From NCBI RefSeq assembly GCF_040939455.1, contig NC_134117.1, positions 30,621,501 to 30,685,500 on the forward strand: a stretch of DNA of 64,000 nt. The letters run 5' to 3'. The DNA is from Microcebus murinus. Taxonomy: Eukaryota > Chordata > Mammalia > Primates > Cheirogaleidae. Positions 1 to 52,504 of the stretch are shown here, piece after piece (position 1 is the first letter of the stretch; each line of letters opens with the position of its first letter). The notes under the pieces were generated by a model, which saw nothing but the letters and a program-made list of their open reading frames with translations, made no database searches and was not told the origin of the DNA. The position numbers and the translations under genes are program-made.

Positions 1-24
1 AATGTAGTAGTGGTGGTACTTTTC

Positions 25-240
25 ATTTATTGAACATTAAGTTGTAGACATTGCATAAAGCACTTTATGTACATGGTACATAAGGTGTATTCATTCATCC
101 ATATCCTTGAGGTACCATTGAATTTAATATATGTCCTTTCATACATTAAGCCGTTTAAACTCCACATCACTGAGGTAAAAGTTACTATTATTTCCCTCAT
201 TTTTGCAGAATGCAGTTTATAATTGCCAGAGCCAGGCTTT
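25..240 (-). repeat. MIR SINE remnant
   Basis: Core pattern of inverted MIR (ACTATTATTTCCCTCATTTT, then CAGAGCCAGGCTTTG) with long divergence. Confidence 0.5.
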
Positions 241-546
241 GCCTACCATGCTGTATTATGGAACTAAGTTTATAAAACTATGAGGAAATCAAAGTACCTT
301 TCTCTAACACTTCTAATGCAGAGAAATACATGTATTAAAAGTGCAGTGGTGATAAGTATACTCACCTAAAGGAAGTAGTTCAAAAGCTACGCAGTTCTGG
401 ATAACAGCAGAACTAATTCCAAAGGTGTAGGCTGCTTTTTTAGTGACATCAGCTGAAGCTTGAAATTCATTCACGTCCTTGATTGTTGGCTATTACAAGT
501 CTGCCTTGCCAGTAGAACGGCATATATTTGTAAGAATTAATTATGG

Positions 547-838
547 AGGCTGGGCACAGTGGCTCATGCCTATAATCCTAGCACTTTGGGAGGCCTATGT
601 AGGAGGATCACTTGAGCCCAGGAGTACTAGACCAGCCTGGGTAATATAGTGAGACTGTCTCTAACCCCCCAGCCTCCCAAAAATTAGCTGGGCATGGGGG
701 CAGGTGTCTGTAGTCCCAGGTACTCAGGAAGCCTGAGGCAGGATTGCCTGAGCCCAGCAGGGGCTGCACTGAGCTAAAACCAACCACTGCACTCAAGCCT
801 GGGTAAAAGACCGTCTCTAAACAAAAAAAAAAAAAAAA
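547..838 (+). mobile_element. Alu (old, AluJ-like)
   Basis: Dimeric Alu with A-tail; flanked by direct repeats AATTATGGAG at 537-546 and about 839-848. Confidence 0.85.
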
Positions 839-1360
839 AATTATGGAGCTCTTCAGTGCAGGTAGGAGGGAAGAGCCATGTCAAGACACGTGTATTCTAC
901 CTTAAGCTATTTCCAACACACTTCACAGGTTTGGGTCAGTCACTTTACCTTATTTTGTGCAGCAAATTTCAGGACTTGCATGTCTGAAACTATTCCCTCA
1001 TGTTTAAATACTACAGATGAACAAAAAACTGTAGGCTGCAATTTTCTTCCTTCAACATATCAGTAATTTTTACTTTCTATTTTACTGTTGTATCATCTAT
1101 CTGATCATTGTTCCTTTATGGGTGACCTGCTTTCTCTAGGAGCTTTAGATGATTCTGTCTTTAATGCTCTTATTTTTACTATGATGCATCCAGGTGTACT
1201 TTTCCTTAACTTTTCTGTTTAGCACTTGATAAACTAATCCAATGAGATCTTTGACTTTTCTTTAATTCTAAAACTTAGGATTTTTTATTTAGTGTTCACT
1301 TGCTTTTCCTAAATTCATTTCTGCTTTGTTTCCAACATGCTGTCTTACATAGTGGTTACA

Positions 1361-1510
1361 AAACAGGCAGGATGCCTAATCTTGTGGAGATTATGAGGCA
1401 GACAGATTGGCAACAGTGGGATATTTGTGAGGGAGATAAGGAACATTCATTGAGGTGAAATGTGAGCCAAAACCTGAATGGCAAGAAGCCAACCATGTCT
1501 GAGAAACACA
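1361..1510 (-). repeat. L2 LINE remnant
   Basis: Resembles antisense L2 3' sequence (AAACCTGAATGGCAAGAAGC region). Divergent. Confidence 0.35.
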
Positions 1511-3016
1511 ACTAAATATCAAGTCTAAACAATAAAATATTGATCAATTTCGATTTTTAAAGATCACCTTGGGGTTGCTGGTGCCTTTCTTCAGGTCTGC
1601 TCAAACCTGAACTTTCCTATCTTCTCCCCCAAGATTAAGTTGTCTTGTACCAATTCTCTCTTGCACCCTCATACCAGGATGAAGAGGAATCAACAGAAAA
1701 TGGAGAAACAAGTAGGGGTACAGGCACAGGGTAAACACCTCATGTTCCCAAAGGAATCTGTGTCTGGTTCTTAGCACAAGATAGTTATGTCAGAGATCTC
1801 AATTTTGGAAAACATTAAACTGAGTTTCATTTCATATCAAATATCCAAACAGAATATTAGCGTTAACAGCAGTAGCCCCAATCCTTACTCAAAAATTCAG
1901 TAATAAATGGTACAGAGAATAAGAGAGGCACATATACGTATAACTGATTTGTTCTTACCAGGGGTTGTATTATTTCATCTATATTAAGAGAACTTGTCTT
2001 TTTATTAATCTAATGTTTCCCAAGCATCACTAATTCACATACCTGTCACAACTTTTGCTATGCATTAGTCCATGATGATACAGATTAGAAGAGTGGTTTG
2101 TGGTTTACTTTGGGATAGGGTTATTATGAAGGCAAAGTGTACCTTCTGAAATGCTAAAAACACTCTTACTCTGGACTCTGGATTGTAGTTACCAGGTGGA
2201 TATAGACGAAAAGTAAACAACAAGTTGAACACTGTCCTGAGTGTGTTACACCTCAATAAAAAGTAAAAAAGAAAATTGCCAATTGTATGTAGTGACTGCA
2301 CTGTTTAAAAACATTTCTTTAAATGACTTCTTATAGCCAAAAAAGAAATAAATCATTATTTTATCACCTTAAGTGGGCAGGTTGCAGTGGAGTACTTAGC
2401 ATAAAGAGAGCCAGGCATACTTTATTTTGTAAATGTTCTAAAATCCCTTAGAGAAGAGGAATAGCTCATATAATGCGACCACTGTCAAAGAAGATCTCTT
2501 CAGGTGGTGTAAGTACAACAGACAGCGAAAGATACAGAGAAATTTAAAGTGCTAAGACTCAGGAGGAAATAAACAAAAGACCTAGAGATGTTAGTTAGGG
2601 GCTGATCTATAGATTTATCTGGCTAGAGGAAAAAGAAGATTTATAAAAGAGACAATAGGAAAAATTATGGACAAGTTAATTCACCCTTTAGGCCTGGTGT
2701 ACTTAAGCTGGAAGTTGTGGACATAGCTCACGAGTAAGTTTCAAGTGCATATTTATTTCAAACAAATTTATAAGCACATTCTAGATCATATGGTTGACCA
2801 ACAACACTGTAATCAAGTACAGCTAGCTGGCATTAGGTGCTTGATATTCAATTATGCTGCTATCAAGTAATACCTAAAGAGTTATCTTTATTATGTTCGA
2901 TTGCCATTAGCTTGGCAGTGTTGTTGAACTCCTGTCCTGCTCAACAAAACTACAATACAACATGTAGTATCAACATATAGTATAATAAGCTTAGTTTGCC
3001 GACTGTAAGCAAAAAG

Positions 3017-3430
3017 TACCGTGTTTCCCTGAAAATAAGACCTATCCATAAAATAAGCCCTAGCAGGAATTCTAAGCATTTGTGCAATATAAGCCCTACC
3101 CCGAAAATAAGACCTAGTGATGGGCACAGCTACGCAGCGTATTTGCACAAAACATGCATATCCTCGCGGAGCAGTAAAGACAACGAGCAGCCCTTCTCAT
3201 CTGCTCCATGAGAGCTCTATTGCTTGACATGAGAAATTGGGGTAGCAAGAAATTCAGAATGGAATTCGGGGTTTGGAGAGTTATAATGATGTTCCAGAAG
3301 AAGACGATTTAACTCTATTTGAATAAATATAGATTGCTGTACTGTACTTAAAAAAAAATAACACATCCCCTAAAAATAAGCCCTAGGGTGTCTTCTTGAG
3401 GAAAAATAAATTTAAGACCCCCATACAGTA
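3017..3430 (+). mobile_element. Non-autonomous DNA-transposon-like element, family not named
   Basis: Ends TACCGTGTTTCCCTG / CCATACAGTA form weak inverted termini (TACYGT). Inside, a motif close to AAAATAAGMCCTA recurs five times in direct orientation (about 3031, 3049, 3085, 3102, 3371). I recognise this motif pattern from mammalian repeats but cannot name the family safely. Confidence 0.5.
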
Positions 3431-3972
3431 TACAAAATTGTAAAAAAATTATTTTTGTAATTCACTTTACAAATCATTTTAATTTTTAATTAAGCCTATT
3501 TAATTTAGACTTTATATTATTAACTAAATTAGGGATGTAAAATGTGTATCATAGATGAGCTCCACTAGATTTCACAAGAAGGGTTATATCTTCTCTGAAT
3601 GTAGCAGTGGTAGCAAATCAAATTATGACAGTAAGTGATTCCAAAGGAATGAAGACCAAAAGAGATCTTTTCATTTTACTTGTAAGTATAATTCCCTGGG
3701 CTTGATTTTTGTAACCATACTTGATGGTGAAGTATTAAAAACTATAGTTATTTGTGAAATGTACTGGCTAATATAGCAATGGAATCTTAAAAACGTTAAT
3801 ACATTAACTTGAATAAGTTCAAAACTAAAATAATTCTTTGAAAAAAAGTATATGGAATTTAAAATCACCAGAGGCACTTATTTAATGTTCTTAATATAAA
3901 CATTACGGCTTGGAAATTATTATCTTTATTGTTATTCCTTCTTACATACCTTCTTATACTCTATTATACCTT

Positions 3973-4282
3973 CTTGGCTCAGGCCTATACTCCCAACATT
4001 TTGGGATGTCAAGAAGGGACAATTGCTTGAAGCCAGGAGTTTGAGATCAGCATGGGAAACATAATGAGACCCCATCTCTATAAAAAAAAAAAAAAATGAG
4101 CCAAGCATGGTGGTGCACACCTGTAGTCCCAGCTACTTGGAAGGCTGAGCTGGGGGGATCACTTGAGCTCAGGGTTTCCAGGGTGCAGAGAACCATGACT
4201 GGGCCACTGTGCTCCAGCCTGGGTGATAGACACCTCCTGTTTCAAAAGCAAAAACAAAAACAAAACAAAACAAAGTATTGTC
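3973..4282 (+). mobile_element. Alu (old)
   Basis: Dimer with mid A-run at 4081-4095 and an AAAAC-rich tail; first bases missing. Confidence 0.8.
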
Positions 4283-4359
4283 TCAAGTTGCTAAGACTAA
4301 AAAATCATATGTAATTGCTAAGACATTGGTAAAAGATTCCATCAAAAACATTTGTTTGG

Positions 4360-4516
4360 GCTGGGTATGGTGGCTCACGCCTATAGTCTCAGCTTCTCAG
4401 GAAGCTGAGGCAGAGGATCACTTAAACCCAACAGTATGAGGTTGCAGTAAGGTACAAACATTGCACTCTAGTGACAGAGTGAGATTCTGTCTCACAAAAA
4501 AAAGAAAAAGAAAAAA
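4360..4516 (+). mobile_element. Alu monomer (FLAM/FRAM-like)
   Basis: GGCTGGGTATGGTGGCTCAC followed directly by right-arm-like sequence and an A-rich tail. Confidence 0.7.
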
Positions 4517-4659
4517 CAATTGCTTGGAAATGTTCAAATGCTACTTTCACCATAACTCTTAACACATTCAAGAACTGTCTAATAATATGGAATAATGGCT
4601 CACTAAACAAATAAGCTAATAAAGCATTTTTCATTATTGGACCAGGTTGTAGAAGACAA

Positions 4660-6480
4660 GGCTGAGTTTGAGAATAATCTTTTATATAACATAAAGCAGG
4701 GAGTACTTTTGTTTCAGTATCATGAAATTAGTCCACGATACCTGTTCCTTCTGTCCCTGGCTAAAATCTGAAAACTAAAATGACAGTAAAAGGATGAAAG
4801 GGAAATTAAACTCCCAGGACAACAGATGACAACACAAGAATTTGGAAACTCAAAAATAAATGCATGAATGGTAACTGTCTCAAAAGACTAGTGAACTGGA
4901 AGTCTCAGTTCTGAATACAGGTTGTCATTTAAAAAATCCCAGAATTGGTTGAAAGAAGCAGTTAAACCTAAAGGCCCCACACCTCCCTGTAATGTGATTA
5001 ATTTTCCCTTGCACTAGAAGAAAACTGAAGTGTTCACTCCCTGGAAAGGTGATCAGAGGTTCTCTGGAATTGGGGAATCCAGATATAGATAGGGTGCAGT
5101 ACCTTACTGAATACTAAGGAAATCAACATTTTAAATAGTAAGATCTCCATACCCTTTCCCTCCTTCTCACTCAAAAAGAAAACTCGCAAGGTATATACCC
5201 ACAAAGGACAAGAGATTGGAGGACTTTTCTCTCAGAAAAGATCTACAGATACACATAATTAGGGGACTTCAAATAGCCATGTCAAATCACACTGCAGTAC
5301 AATTCACCTGTTGACAAACCCCATACATGGAGCTTAGAGAGATTCCTTATAGCTTTTTGATCCCTTGCTCTTAAATTTGAGGAACAGTCAATTATCCCAA
5401 GGCATTTGAAAAAGCATCCAAAATAAAAGACAGAATAAACCAAACAGGCTGTGCATGGTGGCTCACACCTGTAATCCTACCACTCTGGGAGTCCAAAGCA
5501 GGAAGATCGTTTGAGGCCAGAAATTTGAGACCAGTCTCAGCAAAAGCAAGACCCCTACTAAAAATAGAAAAAAATTAGCCAGGCAACTAAAAATAGAAAA
5601 AATTAGCTGGGTGTGGTGGCACATGCCTGTGGTCCTAGTTGCTTGGGATACTAAGGCAGGAGGATTGCTTGAGCCTAGGAGTTTGAGGTTTTTGTGAGCT
5701 AGGCTGACACCACGGCCCTCTAACCTGGGCAACAGAGCAAGACTGTCTCCAAAAAAAAAAAAAAAGAATAAACCAAGAGAATAATCATTTAAATGAAATA
5801 AGACTTTGCCCGGGGAATGTGGGGGGACCTTAAAAAGTTCTAGCCAGAAAAGAGGACCAAATAATTAGAAGACGAAATCCTCAAAGAAATCATTCAAGAA
5901 AATTTCCAAGAATTAAGAGATACAGATTATTCAGACTGAGCTTTACAACACAGTAAAAACAAACAAAAAAAGATCCACACCAAGGGTACATCATTGTGAT
6001 ATTTCAGAAACCAGAAGACAAAGACATATTAGAAGTTCACATAAAAAAAAAAAAGCAGGTCCCTGTATCAAAGGACTGGAAATCAAAGTATCTAGATTTC
6101 TTCACAGAAACACTGGAAACTGAGACAATAGAGTAACTTTCAAAAATCTGAGGAGAAAATTATCCTTAATCTAAAACCTCAAACTGAAAACTATCCATCA
6201 AATGTAGGCATATAACAAAAACTCTGTCAGATTCACAAGTTCTCAAAAAATTCATCTTCCTTGAATCCTTTTCTCAGGAAAACGATGGACAACATAATCA
6301 ACCAAACTGAGGGAATAAACCAAGGAAGAGGAAGACATGAGATCCAGTAAACAGTGATTCCAAAACAAGAAATAGCCAATAGAAATATCTAGAAGGGGAA
6401 AGGAAGGTTTCAGATTTAATCTGTTCTACAGTCCACACTAAAGAATGCTACGGTAGGAGTGTGGGTGGGGAGGATAAGAT
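4660..6480 (+). mobile_element. HAL1/L1-like LINE, split by an Alu
   Basis: From about 5800 the order of motifs (AAGAAAATTTCCAAGAATTA, CCACACCAAGGGTACATCAT, GAGGAAGACATGAGATCCAG) follows L1/HAL1 ORF1-3' sequence as I remember it. Upstream blocks look like its 5' part. No open frame remains. Confidence 0.45.
5444..5765 (+). mobile_element. Alu inside the LINE
   Basis: Flanked by GAATAAACCAA at 5433-5443 and 5766-5776, a clear target-site duplication within the HAL1-like LINE. Confidence 0.88.
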
Positions 6481-8384
6481 GTATTTGAGGGGGTAAGTTT
6501 ACCACTGAATCACCTGATCTGTTGGAACATATTGAGCGATTTATACTTCTGGAGAGTCTGGATAAAAATTACTGATAGGTAAAAAAGAGAACTATTAATG
6601 TCAGAGGTAAAAAGCTATACAAGAGTGAAAATACAATCAGCATATACCATGGCTTACCTAAAGGACAATATTTACACAGAGATAATATCAACAAGTAATT
6701 ATTATATATATACACTAAAAAGATATAGGAGACCATTATTACATGTTGAAGTAGTGGGATTCTAGACATATTTACAAAGTATAGGCAACAGGACTTCCTT
6801 TAGAACCAGATGTGAACTGAGGAAAAGAGAGATGTCAAAAATGACATCAAGATTTTTTGGTTTAAACAATTGGGAATTGCCATTTATTGAATAAGGAAAA
6901 TGCAAAAGAAGCAAATTTGGATAGAGAGGATCAAAGTTCAGATTTTGGACAGTGTGAGTTTTCAAATACCAAGCAGACAGTTAGATATGCAAGTTTGGGG
7001 GTCAGGAGAAGGGTTCCGGCTGGAGATGTAATTTTTAATCAAAAATCATCAGCACAGTTGGTATTAAAGAAATGAGATAAAACCATCGATGGAGTCCTAA
7101 AGCATGCTTAAAACATTCCAATGTTTAAGGGACAAAGATACAAAAAACAGCAAAGGAGAATGAGAAAGAGGCAGAGAAGTAGGAAGAAAATCCAGGCCAA
7201 TGTGTTTGCTAGGAGGAGCCAACTAAAGAAACTGTTTTATGGATTAGAGCCAACAACTGTATGAAATGCTACAGAAAGAAAAATCTGACTGGAATGGGCT
7301 CAGGAAAAAATGGAAGAGAACAAACTAAAAACAGTGAATACAGACAACTTTTTTCAAGGAGTTTTGCTATTAAAGAAATAAGACTTATCAGTTGGCTCTG
7401 GTTAGGATAGGCAATATACATAACAACGAGAAAGAAAGGTATACCTAAGACAGGATAGCAAAAAAAAAAGGAAAGAAAAAGAAAGGATACATAGACACAT
7501 ATGCCACTAGGTTTACAGATGCAGTGGTGACAGTTTTTAAAAAGTCTTTTCTAATTGTTTATATTTGCTCAGTGCAACAGGGAGCAAGGTGAGAGTGAGG
7601 AGATATTAGAGATGTAATGACAGAGATGAAGCTATGAAACAGTTATTTAGGAGAATGTAAGAGAATTGGGAAAATTTAGTATAACTTGTAAGCAACTCAC
7701 CAATGTCAGGATCATAAATTTCAAGCAAGACTTAGCACACTTATATGACTGTTAAACATTTTCATTTAAAAAATAAAAAACTACTCCGTAGTCTGTCTTT
7801 TTCTTTGGCCAATTGTTCTGTTGAAATAGTTGGTTTTTTGAGCCCTAGTTCCCTTATCCTAAGGCACAGATAATGCGATCTGCATTTGAACATACAGACA
7901 ACAGTAACATTTTTCCGAGATAAACAACCAGCACAGAAATGTATGGTTCAGGGGGCATTTCTTCTCTTCAGGTGTCATCAGGATTCCTGTCTCATAGTCT
8001 GATATTCTTTCACACAGGACCTAAATTGTGCCCTTTTTGGCCTTTATGCTCTATACATTTTTGCACTACTTATATTCCTAGTTCTTGTTTTCTTCTCCCT
8101 ATTTAAACTCCTACTATATAAATTATCAGGGGCTCTCCTCTCTTGTACTGTTTTTGTCCTGCATGATACAATACCATGTCCAAGTTCTGGTCTTTTATCA
8201 AGACCTACAGTTTCTTCCAGAGCCTTCTGTGTTAGCCCAATGTTCAGTTTAAATCTTTGTATGACATATGCAAACATTAGTAGTATTAGTGAATGAAACC
8301 AAAACAGTATAGTAATATTGAATCCCAATGCCAGTCAAGTCTTCTGCTATTATTTCACTTATCAATTTCCTGAAAAAATAATTT

Positions 8385-8872
8385 GATAAGATCATTTCAT
8401 AATAAACATTTATTTGGTAAACTATCTTATAGAAATAGACTCTAAAATCAAACAATTTCTTGCTTAAACAACAAAAAGCATAATCCCCATCTCCTCCCAT
8501 CAAAAGCCTACTCCATAATTGAAGTACCAAAAACCCATGAACCATTTTACTAAAAGAAAGGAAGAAAAACATTTACTAAACTTCCACAGGAAGACTGTAT
8601 AAATCTGGAAGTGGTTAAGTACATATCAGCCTGTACCCAAGAGTACTACCCAGTCTCAAAAATTAACTAAAAATCCAATCTTAATATGGATACTTCTTTG
8701 TTCTTAATAAGGCTCAGAAAATTATCCTCTATTAAGTATGCAATGGTACTAGTTACATTATATAAACTGATATAATCAAAAAAAGTAAAATAGACAGTGT
8801 GGATTTCAAAACCAGTATCAGCAAATTATTAGATGTAAACAAGAACTTCTAAAAGCCATTTTTAGCTCCAAT
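8385..8872 (-). other. HELLS: HELLS 3' UTR (candidate)
   Basis: Sequence between the stop codon and a minus-strand AATAAA at 8414-8409. It contains no recognisable repeat, in contrast to the flanking introns. The cleavage site is inferred about 20 bases past the signal; a longer UTR is possible. Confidence 0.5.
8409..8414 (-). terminator. Candidate HELLS polyadenylation signal AATAAA
   Basis: First canonical AATAAA on the minus strand downstream of the HELLS stop (TTTATT on the plus strand), about 460 nt from the TAA. Chosen by position only. Confidence 0.45.
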
Positions 8873-48182
<39,310 letters not shown>

Positions 48183-48312
48183 GTCTGGACACTCACCCGG
48201 CAACCGGGTCGCCTTGTCTCGGAGCCTGCAACACCGCGCTCTAATTCCTCACAGCCACAGCCGGCTCAAGCCTCTCACCAATACCCCGCCAGGGAAAAAC
48301 GCGCGCTTCTCC

Positions 48313-48324
48313 TTCGCGGGAAAA
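48313..48324. promoter_or_regulatory. E2F consensus site in HELLS promoter
   Basis: TTCGCGGGAAAA contains GCGGGAAA, the reverse complement of the TTTSSCGC E2F consensus, about 135 bp upstream of the HELLS ATG. HELLS is a known S-phase/E2F-responsive gene; occupancy here is inferred. Confidence 0.55.
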
Positions 48325-48332
48325 CGCCGTCT

Positions 48333-48342
48333 TCTCGCGATA
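48333..48342. promoter_or_regulatory. TCTCGCGA-type promoter element
   Basis: TCTCGCGATA matches 9 of 10 bases of TCTCGCGAGA, the CpG-island promoter element bound by BANP and related to Kaiso/ZBTB33 sites. It lies 9 bases from the E2F-like site. Confidence 0.4.
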
Positions 48343-49164
48343 CCTCACGCAACCCGTCCGCCCTCTGTCCCCTGCGGCGCGAGATTTGCAGCAGTTTGCG
48401 GTTTTTTTCAGGACCTACCTGTGGCGACGGTAAGCGTTTACCTGGAAATCTATCTTAGGGAAACTGGATTCTGCTCCAGAATTCGGCATTTAACTATCGC
48501 TGTGATATTGGCGAGTCTGCCGACCGTGAGGGTCCAGTTTCCTCACGTGTCTGATGATGGTTTCGAACTACGCTAATAGCACTTGTAACAAGTTGCTAGG
48601 CACCTTCTCACAGTGACTGATGTGATTGAACACCCCCCAACTGACGATCCTTTAGTGGAAAAGATGTGTATCAGTTTCCAGGTGAGACGTCCGAAACAGA
48701 AATATTGCTACCTAGCCTCGCCATAAGTTCACATAATGAGAATACCCCGATGTATGGGCAGGATGGGAGAGAAAGAACAGGAAATTAAGATTATAGCAGG
48801 GTTCCAGAAAGTTGTTCAGGATAAGAGTGAGCTGAAAGCAGTGATAAACCAAGTGAAGTGTCCAGCAGAAGAGATTCAGGATTCATATATATCAATAATT
48901 CAAGTGGGCGCTGAAGGAAGGAGTGGGGCCTTATGTTTAGTTTTCACTTCAGCTTTCCACCTTTTCTAGTCTGCAATCCTTTTCAACTATTTCCTTTGTC
49001 TCCCTCTCCCCATGCCACTACCAGTTTCTCAGAATTTATGGTATACATGCCTGCCATCTTTCCTTCATTCTGACTCCCACAACTTTAATGATTTTATCTG
49101 TACAAAATTTAAGAGTATACAATGCACATCCATTATAGCCATCTTCAGCAACCTTGTTGACACT

Positions 49165-49330
49165 CTAAAATTAGCATAGCAGATTGTTATTCCTATATTA
49201 CAGGTCAGAAAAGCGATGCTCAGAGAGGCTAAATTGATTTCTCCAGGCCTACATTTACTTTTAAAACACAGGAGTCAAATCTTGGTATTTTCACTCCTAG
49301 TTCAATATTATTTCAAGATAAATGTAGCCT
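49165..49330 (-). repeat. MIR SINE (inverted)
   Basis: ATTACAGGTCAGAAAAGCGATG then CTCAGAGAGGCTAAATTGAT. Confidence 0.65.
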
Positions 49331-49364
49331 CTAATAAAAGCTACTCTTAAATCCTGCCTCCTAA

Positions 49365-49718
<354 letters not shown>

Positions 49719-50189
49719 CTGAAGGTTTTTGACCTTCACCAACATATCCTCCAAAATTTCTTTCCCTTTGATTGTTGAAACACTGCTTTTTATGGGGTTT
49801 TCCTCTAATACGCTGAAAATCTTCCTGTCCCTTTTTTTGAACTCAGTTGTGGCCCACCTTCCAAGATTTTTCCTCCATTCATTGCTTTTCTCTGTATACT
49901 TTGTTCCTTGCAGCATCTGCTCTACAGGCTCCAATGATCAGCTTAAGGCCAACAGCCAACAATTTCTCTTATAATTCCCCAGAGGGAGAATGGAGAGATT
50001 TGTCCAAACATAGGAGATGGAGTGCAAAGCAATTTCATGATTCTCAAAGGACAGACATCTCAACTAACAGCTGGCCCCGTGCTTGCTAATAAAAGTGTGC
50101 TGGTACATTTCCTGATATATTTTTGCCATTCTGCAGACCCTCCCCTGAGTGGCTGTGAAAAAACTTTTGTTTATTCACTTTTATTTAAG

Positions 50190-50620
50190 GGCCTGCATTT
50201 AAATGTCTCCTTGGTACCAGGAACTGTTATAGATGCTGTACAGCAATGAAAGAGACAGACTAAATCCCTGTTGATATGGAACTTATGTTCCAGGAGTTGG
50301 GGAAAGGAAGAGGGAGATTGGGAAGGAAAAGTACTCTGCAAAGTATTAGAATAGGATGGTGTGAGAGTGACTGAGTATCTGAAGAAGTGGCAGACACTTA
50401 AGCATAGAACCAAATGTCAAGCCAGCCAGCCAGCCAGGGAACGAGGTATCCAAGCAGAAACTACGGCTAGTGCAAAGAGACTAAAACAGGAATAAGCTTG
50501 GGCGTGTTTGAGTATCAGAGAGAAGGCTGGTATGACTGAAGCAAAGTTAGCAAGGGGAAGTGGCACAAAAAGTCAGATAGACCCACTAGATGAGGCAATG
50601 GGATTTTCTTCTAAGTAAGA
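50190..50620 (-). repeat. L2 LINE remnant
   Basis: CAGGAACTGTTATAGATGCT, CAATGAAAGAGACAGAC, GAACTTATGTTCCAGG follow reversed L2 3' sequence. Confidence 0.6.
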
Positions 50621-51489
50621 TGTTATAAGTCTTTTTTTCCTACCCACACAAAAAGTCTTCCACTTACAGAATCCTTTTCATGTTAATGGCTTCACCATCC
50701 ACCCAATCATATAAGTCAAAACCAAACCATTGTTCCTTCTTGCTTATACTAAATGGCCCACTTCTGGCATTCCTCACAAAGTAAACAATAGCTACAAGAC
50801 AAAATTCCTCTTTCAACTTCCCAACATCAAACTTAGAAACTTACCTGCATCTCTAATACCTTTTCCACTTTCCCTCAAGTTAGCTATGGATTCAAACTCC
50901 CTACAGCCTACTTAGGAATCTTACATTACACAGTATTCCATTGTCTCTTTGTTTCTTAAACTTCCACTGAATCCTTTCCATTAGTATTCAAATACTTAAA
51001 GCTCTCCCATCTTAAAAAAGAAAAGGACTGGAGGAAACTTTTTTCCTCACTATTATCAGTTCTCTCTTCCCTTTTAGAGCTTACTTTAGAATTATCTACA
51101 TTATCAGTCTTTAATTCTTTGCCTCCCACTGATTTTCAACCATCTGTCTGGTTGCCACACTCAACACACCAATGTAGCCCACTAAAGTTCAATGGCCTCC
51201 ATGTTGCTAAACTTAATGGACAGCTCTCAGTTCTTATTTCAACCTCATTGCAACATAACAATATTCATCACTCCTTTATGGAAATACTCGTTTTTCTGAC
51301 TCCACATACTCCTGATATCCCTATTCCTGACCTTTACTATTTTTTTCTCTTCTATACAACCTTTAAAGTTTCTGAGTGAACTAGAAGTAATTTGAGTTTC
51401 TGAGCAGTTGCATAATCTCTATGATAGAACAATTTTAATGAAAGATAAGTGAGAAATTGACCAAAATAAAAACACTCCAGTCATCCATA

Positions 51490-51985
51490 TCATAGGGTAG
51501 TGCCAGGCACTATTTTGGGCACTAGCAATTCAGTGGTAAATAAGAGAGACAGTATTTCCGAAGTCAGAGTTTACAATGTAGTGGAAACAACAGACAAAAC
51601 AACTATATAAATGTCAATTGGTGATATGTAATAGATAATAGAAGGAAACATGAAGCAGTATAAGGTCACAAGAATAGAGGATAGATGTTCAGAGAAAAGT
51701 CCTCCTCTGAGGAAGTGACTTTAAGCAGTGATATATAAATATAAGCCACATAAAGACGTAGACAAAGAACATTTCCAAGGAAACAGCAAAAGACTTTAGA
51801 TACATAGAAGGTTGACAGATTGAGAAATGGCAAGAAGTCCATTGTGTCTACAGTGGAATAAGTAAGTTTAAGTGGTAGTTGAAATTGGAAAGATGGGCAG
51901 AGACCAGATCAAAAAGGACCTTGCAGACCAGGATAAAGAGTTTGGATTTTTATTATGGGGAATAGCAGTAGAGGAACTTGAGCAA
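51490..51985 (-). repeat. L2 LINE remnant
   Basis: GCCAGGCACTATTTTGGGCA, TTTACAATGTAGTGGAAAC and TTGCAGACCAGGATAAAGAG follow reversed L2. Confidence 0.6.
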
Positions 51986-52504
51986 GGAAATTACAGGATT
52001 TACACTTTTAAAAGTTCACAAAATATGTAATCTAATTAAAAAGTTGATGAGACTTGTTTATTTTTCAAGGGCTAAGATGAGTAGCTTTAAAAAATCAAAT
52101 CAGAATAAATATTATGACAAAGCAATGAGGTATTACTTATTGAGATACGATTTATTTAAAAAGATACAATTTGTTTAAAAATCACTTGATATAATTTAAA
52201 AACAGAATGCTATCATTCTGATGCTTTCCAATATATCTTCTGAGTTGGAACTAAAGTCTAAACACAAGCATTCAAGGCCTTTTACAATCTACAAAGATTT
52301 TAATCAAGTAAATATTTCCTTTTAAAGTTTCTTAAGAGTATCGATGCTAAAATGAAAAGCCTTTGAATTTATGTAGTAATCAAAATACATCATCTACTTC
52401 ACAAAACTGATTGTCAGTATTGCCTAGACCAGAATTTAAAGCTTCACGTTCTGCTTTTATAATACCACTGTGTATAGTATTGTCTAAAGATGAAAAATGA
52501 GAAC

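Larger units (their letters stand above)
1..8384. other. Intergenic region 3' of HELLS
   Basis: No exon recognised on either strand. Contains MIR, L2, four Alu-type elements, an A/T-rich DNA-transposon-like element (3017-3430) and an old HAL1/L1-like LINE (about 4660-6480), listed separately. About 6.5-8.4 kb and 1.55-3.0 kb are AT-rich sequence I cannot assign. Confidence 0.7.

Noticed and set aside
7780..8040. Possible extra HELLS 3' exon in the region below 8385
   Set aside because: No acceptor-exon-donor pattern with matching coding potential; exon 22 already carries the known C-terminus and stop.
8044..8572. Two overlapping minus-strand frames downstream of HELLS
   Set aside because: They fall in and beyond the inferred 3' UTR, overlap each other and show no known domain.
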